Below are positions 55,455 through 64,000 of a DNA stretch of 64,000 bases, piece by piece. The position numbers were made by a program, and so were the translations under genes. Where the stretch lies: contig DAIDMG010000001.1 of NCBI GenBank assembly GCA_027449105.1, positions 18,294 through 82,293 of the forward strand, given 5' to 3'. The DNA comes from Acidiphilium sp. Its GTDB lineage: Bacteria; Pseudomonadota; Alphaproteobacteria; Acetobacterales; Acetobacteraceae. Under the pieces are notes generated by a model that did not search any database, was not told the DNA's origin, and saw only the letters and a list, made by a program, of their open reading frames with translations. Position 1 is the first letter of the stretch. Every line of letters begins with the position of its first letter.

Positions 55455-56228
55455 TCAGCACCTGAGGGTGACGACCACCGGGGCATGATCTGACGGTTGT
55501 GGTTTGTCACGTTCCGACCGGGCAATCGCGACAGATTCAAGGTGTTCGGCAACGCGCGGCGAAAGCAAAGCGTGGTCGATTCTGAGGCCACGATCGCGTT
55601 GCCAGGCCGCCCCTTGATAATCCCAGAACGTGTAGAGCGTTTCTGTTGGGTGCAACGCCCGGGCTGCATCAGTCAGGCCCAGCCAGACTAGCGCGCGAAA
55701 CGCTGCCCGACTTTCGTTCCGCACGAGGGCGTCGTTGGGGTCGAGAACGCCCTCGGCAAGGTCCAGATCCGTGGGACAAACATTAAAGTCGCCAGCGAGC
55801 ACGACGTCGCGCTCATCATCCAGTAACGTCCGTGCATGGCAGCGCAGATTTTCCATCCATGCGAGCTTGCGTTGGTATCCAGCGTCACCTCCAGAGTTCC
55901 CGTTCGGCAGGTAGAGGTTTGCTATGGTTACCCCTCCAAACAGAACTTCCATATAACGCGCTTCCTTGTCTTCTTCCCAGCCGGGCAGTGAACGACGTAA
56001 GACCGTGATCGGATCACGGGAGAGAACGGCGACACCGTTGTAAGATTTCTGTCCTACAACTTCCGCGCGGTAACCGATCTCCGAAAAAAAAAGCTTCGGA
56101 AACTGTGATTCCTCACATTTGATTTCCTGAAGGAGCACAAGGTCAGGCTGTTCACGGGCGCAGAACTCCGCAACTTGGGCCGCACGGATACGGATCGAAT
56201 TAACGTTCCATGTAACAAACTTGATCAA
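55455..56228 (-). CDS. xth: Exodeoxyribonuclease III
   Basis: MIKFVTWNVNSIRIRAAQVAEFCAREQPDLVLLQEIKCEESQFP; GDFNVCPTDLDL; LRIDHALLSP; QPSDHAPVVVTL. Confidence 0.96.
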   Translation of the reverse strand: MIKFVTWNVNSIRIRAAQVAEFCAREQPDLVLLQEIKCEESQFPKLFFSEIGYRAEVVGQKSYNGVAVLSRDPITVLRRSLPGWEEDKEARYMEVLFGGVTIANLYLPNGNSGGDAGYQRKLAWMENLRCHARTLLDDERDVVLAGDFNVCPTDLDLAEGVLDPNDALVRNESRAAFRALVWLGLTDAARALHPTETLYTFWDYQGAAWQRDRGLRIDHALLSPRVAEHLESVAIARSERDKPQPSDHAPVVVTLRC

Positions 56229-56234
56229 ACGGGA

Positions 56235-56576
56235 TCAATCGACTGAGAACGATGTACCACAGCCGCACGATGATTTTGCGTTTGGGTTTTGTACCTCAAA
56301 ATACGAACCCATAAGCGTATCTTTGTAGTCGAGTTCAGCTCCCGCCAGCAGTTCAAGGCTCGATGGATCGATCACAACAAGAGCATCGTCAGAACCAGTG
56401 ACTAGATCATTCTCCTCGATATCTCGGGTGAGATCAAAGCGGTACTGGAATCCTTTGCAGCCACCTGCCAAAACCTCGACCCGAAGGGCTGCGCCTTTCG
56501 ACTCGCTTGCTGTGATTTCTGCGATTCGTTTCATGGCGGCAGCACTGACTCGAAAGGGCGCCATTGTCTGACTCAT
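56235..56576 (-). CDS. erpA: Iron-sulfur cluster insertion protein (HesB/IscA/ErpA family)
   Basis: ALRVEVLAGGCKGFQYRFDL...NPNAKSSCGCGTSFSV: conserved CxnCGCG. Confidence 0.9.
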   Translation of the reverse strand: MSQTMAPFRVSAAAMKRIAEITASESKGAALRVEVLAGGCKGFQYRFDLTRDIEENDLVTGSDDALVVIDPSSLELLAGAELDYKDTLMGSYFEVQNPNAKSSCGCGTSFSVD

Positions 56577-56621
56577 ATGGGTAATATAGGCACAACGGAG
56601 TTCTCAAACCAGACCATAGCG

Positions 56622-59375
<2,754 letters not shown>

Positions 59376-59572
59376 TGCAGGCGGATTCCAATAAATTAGG
59401 TGCCCCAGCGAAGCGCGGCCGGCCAGCCAGTCACCTTGATCTGATTTCCGATGAAATAGAAGCCAAGCGGCTACGGGTCAATGAAGAGGGGATTTTATGC
59501 AAGTCACACGCGGTCTTGCGCACGGACAACGCTTAGGCCATGGATGCGGTTGCTTTGAAAAAAGAGGTTCCC

Positions 59573-60529
59573 ATGACGCGTTTCTTCAAACCCGTCGCAG
59601 TGACAACGCTTATGACGCTCCTTTGCGTGTTTGCCGCAGGAATGGCCTTCGCTGATGCGGGCGGGGGAAACACCACCGCTCTCGCCACGGTTCCAGAATC
59701 ATCGCAGGCCGCGCAATCTGCCAAGAGCAATCCGGTCGTAGCGACGGTCAATGGTGAGAAGATCTACCTGTCGGATGTTGCCAAGGCTGCCCGGTCTTTG
59801 CCGCCGGAGCTCCAGAGTGCGCCTCCACAGGAGTTATATCCTCTTCTGGTGAACCGCTTGGTCGACGAGAAAGCCCTGCTGATTCAGGCGCGTAACACGC
59901 ATCTCGCTAATCAGAAGAAGGTTGCCGAAGCAATGCGGGAGGCGGCGGACGAAGCACTTGAAGCGGCGTACCTTCGTTCTCAGGTCGAGCCTCAGCTGAC
60001 GGATGCGGCAATCGAAGAATATTACAAGACTCATTATGCTAAGGCCAAGCAACCAGAGGAGGTCAAAGCTAGCCAGATACTGGTTAAGACAAAGGCCGAG
60101 GCTGAGTCCATCATCGATCAGCTGAACAAGGGGGCTAAGTTTGCCGATCTTGCAAAAAAATACAGCATTGACCCGGGCGGCAAGCAAGGGGGCGAACTTG
60201 GGTGGTTTACGAAGGACGAGATGGTGAAGCCGTTCGCTGACGCAGCATTTGCGTTGACACCAGGCACTTACACCCAGAAGCCGGTCCAGTCGCAATTTGG
60301 TTGGCATATTATTCTATCTGAGGGAAAGCGAACTAAACCGGTACCGGCGCTGGCGGACGTCAAGGCGGAAGTCAAACAAAAACTTGCGGAAAAGCTGATC
60401 ACTCAAACCCTTGAGAAAGCGCGAAAATCGGTAACTGTGGTCACTTTCAACCCAGATGGGACGCCCATGAAAACCGGGGAAGGCGATGCCACTCCGTCTT
60501 CGGGTGTCGGCAGCAGGCCGGCGCAGTAA
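59573..60529 (+). CDS. Secreted parvulin-type peptidylprolyl isomerase
   Basis: Signal peptide MTRFFKPVAVTTLMTLLCVFAAGMAFADA; VKASQILVKTKAEAESIIDQLNKGAKFADLAKKYSIDPGGKQGGELGWFTKDEMVKPFADAAF. Confidence 0.93.
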   Translation: MTRFFKPVAVTTLMTLLCVFAAGMAFADAGGGNTTALATVPESSQAAQSAKSNPVVATVNGEKIYLSDVAKAARSLPPELQSAPPQELYPLLVNRLVDEKALLIQARNTHLANQKKVAEAMREAADEALEAAYLRSQVEPQLTDAAIEEYYKTHYAKAKQPEEVKASQILVKTKAEAESIIDQLNKGAKFADLAKKYSIDPGGKQGGELGWFTKDEMVKPFADAAFALTPGTYTQKPVQSQFGWHIILSEGKRTKPVPALADVKAEVKQKLAEKLITQTLEKARKSVTVVTFNPDGTPMKTGEGDATPSSGVGSRPAQ

Positions 60530-60550
60530 AAGCAGCTGTCCCGTACAAAA

Positions 60551-61780
60551 ATGGCGAGGTCATTGCCGATTTCTCCCCTTTGGCTTCCGCTGCCGGAGCT
60601 TTTGCCGATTGAAGGAGTAACGTTTGCTACGGCGGAGGCAGGTATCCGTTATCACGGTCGTGCCGACGTGATGCTTGCCTCTTTCGTCCCAGGAACAGTG
60701 GTCGCTGGCGTTTTTACGCGCAATAAATGCCCAGGCGCCCCGGTTTCCTGGTGCAGGCAAATCTTGCACCGACGTAAAGCGCGCGGTCTTCTTGTGAACG
60801 CGGGCAACGCCAATGTTTTTAACGGAACCGCTGGTGACGAGGCGGTTCGTCGCAGTGCGGACGCTGCTGCGCGGGCGCTCGGGTGCGTGCCCGAGGAGGT
60901 TTACGTCGCATCAACGGGTGTGATTGGCGAACCTTTTCCGGAACACAAGATTGCCGCTGTGATGGGCGCTTTGTCTCATCGTTTGACGCGAACCGGGTGG
61001 GAGGCGGCTGCGCGGGCGATCATGACCACTGATACCTTTCCAAAGGCATCGACGCGGCGAGCCCAAATAGGCGGGACAAGCGTCCAGATTTCGGGCATCG
61101 CCAAGGGAAGCGGAATGATCGCGCCGGATATGGCGACTATGCTTGCCTTCATTGTTACTGATGCCGCCGTTACCCCCGCAGTTCTGCAGTCCTTGTTGCG
61201 TCGCGGCATTCAGAGCAGCTTCAATAGCATCACCGTCGATTCCGACACTTCAACTTCTGATACGGTATTGCTCTTTGCGACCGGCCAAGCCGGAAATCCG
61301 CCGGCGCGTGATACGCGTGCGCTTGTGGATTTCCGTCGCGCATTGTTCGAGGTGATGCATGACCTCGCGCTGATGGTTGTTCGTGACGGGGAAGGTGCGA
61401 CGAAGCTGATTCGGGTTGACGTCGCGGGAGCGGTGTCATCGCCCTCCGCGCGTCGGGTGGGTCTGGCGATAGCGAATTCGCCTTTAGTGAAAACCGCAAT
61501 TGCAGGTGAAGATGCCAACTGGGGGCGAATCGTGATGGCTATCGGTAAGGCTGGAGAGCCGGCGGAGCGAGACCGCGTCTCGATCTCGGTAGGTGGCATC
61601 CAGATGGCACGCGATGGCCAGGTCGTGCCTGGATATGATGAGCGGCCGGTAAGCGCTCATATGCGGGGGCAAGAAATTAAGATTTCCATTAATCTTGGAC
61701 TTGGTTCGGGACGGGCCATCGTCTGGGGCTGCGATCTAACGCATGGCTATATCGACATCAACGGCAACTATCGGAGCTGA
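60551..61780 (+). CDS. argJ: Bifunctional glutamate N-acetyltransferase/amino-acid acetyltransferase
   Basis: LVNAGNANVFNGTAG; GSGMIAPDMATMLAFIVTDA; SFNSITVDSDTSTSDTVLLFA. Confidence 0.97.
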   Translation: MARSLPISPLWLPLPELLPIEGVTFATAEAGIRYHGRADVMLASFVPGTVVAGVFTRNKCPGAPVSWCRQILHRRKARGLLVNAGNANVFNGTAGDEAVRRSADAAARALGCVPEEVYVASTGVIGEPFPEHKIAAVMGALSHRLTRTGWEAAARAIMTTDTFPKASTRRAQIGGTSVQISGIAKGSGMIAPDMATMLAFIVTDAAVTPAVLQSLLRRGIQSSFNSITVDSDTSTSDTVLLFATGQAGNPPARDTRALVDFRRALFEVMHDLALMVVRDGEGATKLIRVDVAGAVSSPSARRVGLAIANSPLVKTAIAGEDANWGRIVMAIGKAGEPAERDRVSISVGGIQMARDGQVVPGYDERPVSAHMRGQEIKISINLGLGSGRAIVWGCDLTHGYIDINGNYRS

Positions 61781-61824
61781 CCCACCGCATCGTTTTGCCA
61801 TGCCGAAATCGGTCATCAAGGGAG

Positions 61825-61853
61825 ACGCAGCGCCGACTCTGTCGGCGCTGCGT
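61825..61853. other. 13-bp perfect hairpin between argJ and gmhA, no U-tract
   Basis: ACGCAGCGCCGAC-TCT-GTCGGCGCTGCGT. Confidence 0.8.
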
Positions 61854-61958
61854 GCGCTTGGCTTATGGCGTCTGAGCTTTGGCTTCATTGCGAATGATCG
61901 CCTTGAACCCTGACGGCACTTGACGCAAAAGCTCGGCGATTGGGCTTTGGAGTGGATA

Positions 61959-62558
61959 ATGGAATCGCTGAAAAAAAACGAAGCCGAGCATATTAGGGAG
62001 TCGCTGACGCGCGGTGCGGCATTGAAGCGCATCTTGGCTGACGATCCCGCGCCGATCATCGCGGTCGTTGATGCGTGCGAGGCGGCGATCAAAGCTGGAA
62101 ACAAACTGTTTTTCTGCGGCAATGGCGGTTCTGCTGCAGATGCGCAGCACTTGGCAACTGAACTTTTGATTCGCCTGCGCAGGGACGTTGTCCGGGAAAG
62201 TTGGCCTGCTATCGCGCTTACCCTTGATCCAGCCGCTTTGACTGCAGCGGGGAACGATTTTGGGTATGCTGAAGTTTTTGCACGACCACTGGCCGGTCTA
62301 GGAAAGTCTGGGGACGTATTGTTTGGCATTACGACATCAGGCCGCTCTGCATCCGTAATGCGAGCGTTGGAGCTTGCTCGGACCATGTCCATCACTACCG
62401 TCGGACTGCTTGGGGCGGATGGTGGATCCGCGCGAGCGCTGTGCGACCACGCGCTGATTGTTCCCGACTCCGAGACAGCCCGAATTCAAGAATGCCATAT
62501 CGCGCTAGGGCACATTGTGTTGGAGCTGCTTGAGGATCGCCTTGTGGGGCGCCGATGA
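61959..62558 (+). CDS. gmhA: SIS-domain protein, phosphoheptose isomerase-like
   Basis: GNKLFFCGNGGSAADAQHLATELLIR...GDVLFGITTSGRSASVMRALELAR; start 61959 or upstream TTG 61920. Confidence 0.85.
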   Translation: MESLKKNEAEHIRESLTRGAALKRILADDPAPIIAVVDACEAAIKAGNKLFFCGNGGSAADAQHLATELLIRLRRDVVRESWPAIALTLDPAALTAAGNDFGYAEVFARPLAGLGKSGDVLFGITTSGRSASVMRALELARTMSITTVGLLGADGGSARALCDHALIVPDSETARIQECHIALGHIVLELLEDRLVGRR

Positions 62559-63523
62559 AATTTTTGGTTACCGGTGTCGCAGGGTTCATTGGCTATCACG
62601 TGGCGGACACGCTGCTCATGAATGGTGCCGAGGTAATCGGCGTTGACGACCTTAATTCATATTATGACACTCGGCTTAAGAGCGCTCGCCTTGATCGGCT
62701 AAAGACATACGAAAGGTTCGAGTTCTTGAAACTCGACATTTCGGACCACGCAACGTTACGCGAAGTTGGTGGGGGCGCCCAAGTCATCGTGCATTTGGCG
62801 GCACAGGCCGGGGTGCGTAACTCAGTTGAACATCCATTCTCCTATGCGGCCTCGAATTTGACCGGACACTTGTCTGTTCTCGAGCTTGCGCGGCATCTTC
62901 CGGAAGCGCGGCATCTTGTCTACGCCAGTTCTTCTTCCGTGTATGGTGGAGGATCGACCCTTCCTTACAGGGAGGACGCGCGTGCGGACCGCCCGCAGTC
63001 GCTGTACGCAGCGACGAAACGGGCTGATGAGATGATGAGCTCAGCATACTCTCATCTCTATGGTTTGCGTCAAACGGGATTGCGGTTTTTTACCGCCTAT
63101 GGCCCTTGGGGGCGTCCAGATATGGCGTATTTTGGATTTGCCGAAGCTATAATGGCGGGGCGCCCAATATCATTGTACGAGGGCGGATGTCTTAAACGGG
63201 ATTTCACCTACATCGATGACATTGTGAGCGGGGTGATAGGCGTGATTGACCATCCGCCTGCCAACGTAGGCGAACATCGGCTATTCAACGTGGGCAATCA
63301 CAGGGCAGAGCCGGTGATCAATCTGGTTAAGCTCCTGGAAGCCGAACTTGGGCGAAAGGCAATCATTGTTGAGGCGCCTCGACCCGCTTCTGATCCTCCC
63401 GAGACTTGCGCGGATATCACCGCGCTCGCGGCACTGACGGGCTTTTCGCCAAAGATCAAACTATGCGAGGGAATACCACGATTCGTAGCATGGTATCGTT
63501 CTTGGCGTGTAGAGAGGGGTTGA
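62555..63523 (+). CDS. NAD-dependent epimerase/dehydratase (UDP-glucuronate 4-epimerase-like)
   Basis: FLVTGVAGFIGYHVADTLLMNGAEVIGVDDLNSYYDTRLKSARLDRL; YxxxK as YAATK; RDFTYIDDIVSGV. Confidence 0.92.
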   Translation: MKFLVTGVAGFIGYHVADTLLMNGAEVIGVDDLNSYYDTRLKSARLDRLKTYERFEFLKLDISDHATLREVGGGAQVIVHLAAQAGVRNSVEHPFSYAASNLTGHLSVLELARHLPEARHLVYASSSSVYGGGSTLPYREDARADRPQSLYAATKRADEMMSSAYSHLYGLRQTGLRFFTAYGPWGRPDMAYFGFAEAIMAGRPISLYEGGCLKRDFTYIDDIVSGVIGVIDHPPANVGEHRLFNVGNHRAEPVINLVKLLEAELGRKAIIVEAPRPASDPPETCADITALAALTGFSPKIKLCEGIPRFVAWYRSWRVERG

Positions 63524-63594
63524 CGGGACAAGGCTTCCGTCATAAAAGAGACACATCGGCGGCGTCTGCTGATGTCGCCCGCGATGCTGAATTT

Positions 63595-63626
63595 CGACGG
63601 GATCAATGGTCCCGTCGTTTTGTTCT
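63595..63626 (+). terminator. Rho-independent terminator after the epimerase gene
   Basis: CGACGGGA-TCAATGG-TCCCGTCG followed by TTTTGTTCTTT. Confidence 0.88.
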
Positions 63627-63862
63627 TTGAGGGTATGTGAATAGGCTAGGAAGGGATACGTTGGCGGCGTTTGTCTGTTGGCGGGTATGTTTCTGATGTA
63701 TGGGCATGGTGGGCTGTGAGGCTTGTTGTGGCTGTATATTGGGGTACCTGTTTGGGGGCGAGGCTGGAGGTTTAGGCTTCTGGTGGTAGTTTGTTTGGGT
63801 TGATTGATGTTGTGGGTTTAGGCCTGGCTCGTTGATTGGCTTGGATAGGCTTTCGGGCGTTG

Positions 63863-63892
63863 TTGACGTATCTTGGATGCGTGACAGATACG
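63863..63892 (+). promoter_or_regulatory. Possible rrn operon promoter
   Basis: TTGACG-N17/18-gatacg, ~85-110 bp upstream of the 16S 5' end; -10 match is weak. Confidence 0.3.
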
Positions 63893-63975
63893 CTTTGAAT
63901 ACTGTTTTGGGTTTAGGCCTAGGGCAGTGGGTTGATGAGTTAGGTTGGTTCGTTTGGCAGTGAGAGCTGTCTGAT

Positions 63976-64000
63976 GAACTTGAGAGTTTGATCCTGGCTC
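63976..64000 (+). rRNA. rrs: 16S rRNA, 5' end only (truncated by window)
   Basis: AACTTGAGAGTTTGATCCTGGCTC, the conserved bacterial 16S 5' terminus. Confidence 0.93.

Noticed and set aside
56221-56240. TTGATCAAACGGGATCAA as a second FNR box
   Set aside because: Half-site spacing is wrong for FNR/FixK and it overlaps the xth start codon region with no promoter context
61863-62150. 95-aa minus ORF with protein-like end SPIAELLRQVPSGFKAIIRNEAKAQTP
   Set aside because: Mostly antisense to gmhA and no ATG near the protein-like part; could be a relic, but unsupported

Overview
This is a 64 kb chromosomal segment of an alphaproteobacterium. Gene order and content (rpsB-tsf, purMN/hdaA/ppk, tig-clpPX-lon-hupB, full nuoA-N, birA-coaX-rnj-proS-lolCD, secA-ppiC-argJ) suggest a Rhodospirillales/Acetobacterales relative; that placement is inference. 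It is gene-dense and mostly housekeeping. It carries two groEL loci, tRNA-Leu(TAG), tRNA-Val(TAC), tRNA-Asp(GTC), and the 5' end of a 16S rRNA gene at the right edge. I saw no CRISPR array, prophage or intact IS element. The most interesting region is ~16-21.5 kb. It has a divergent second GroEL without a GGM tail, a small uncharacterised protein, and a single polypeptide combining AMP-binding, ACP and PlsC-type acyltransferase domains. An Hsp20 gene diverges from groEL2, with an FNR/FixK-like palindrome (TTGATctggGTCAA) between them. Other leads are a 49-aa ORF between nuoF and nuoG missed by the ORF track, a structured sRNA-like segment after rnj ending in a strong terminator, a ~300 bp G+T-rich stretch before the rrn operon, and mononucleotide tracts in hdaA, xth and the gmhA start. 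All identities come from reading protein motifs by eye; no database search was run.
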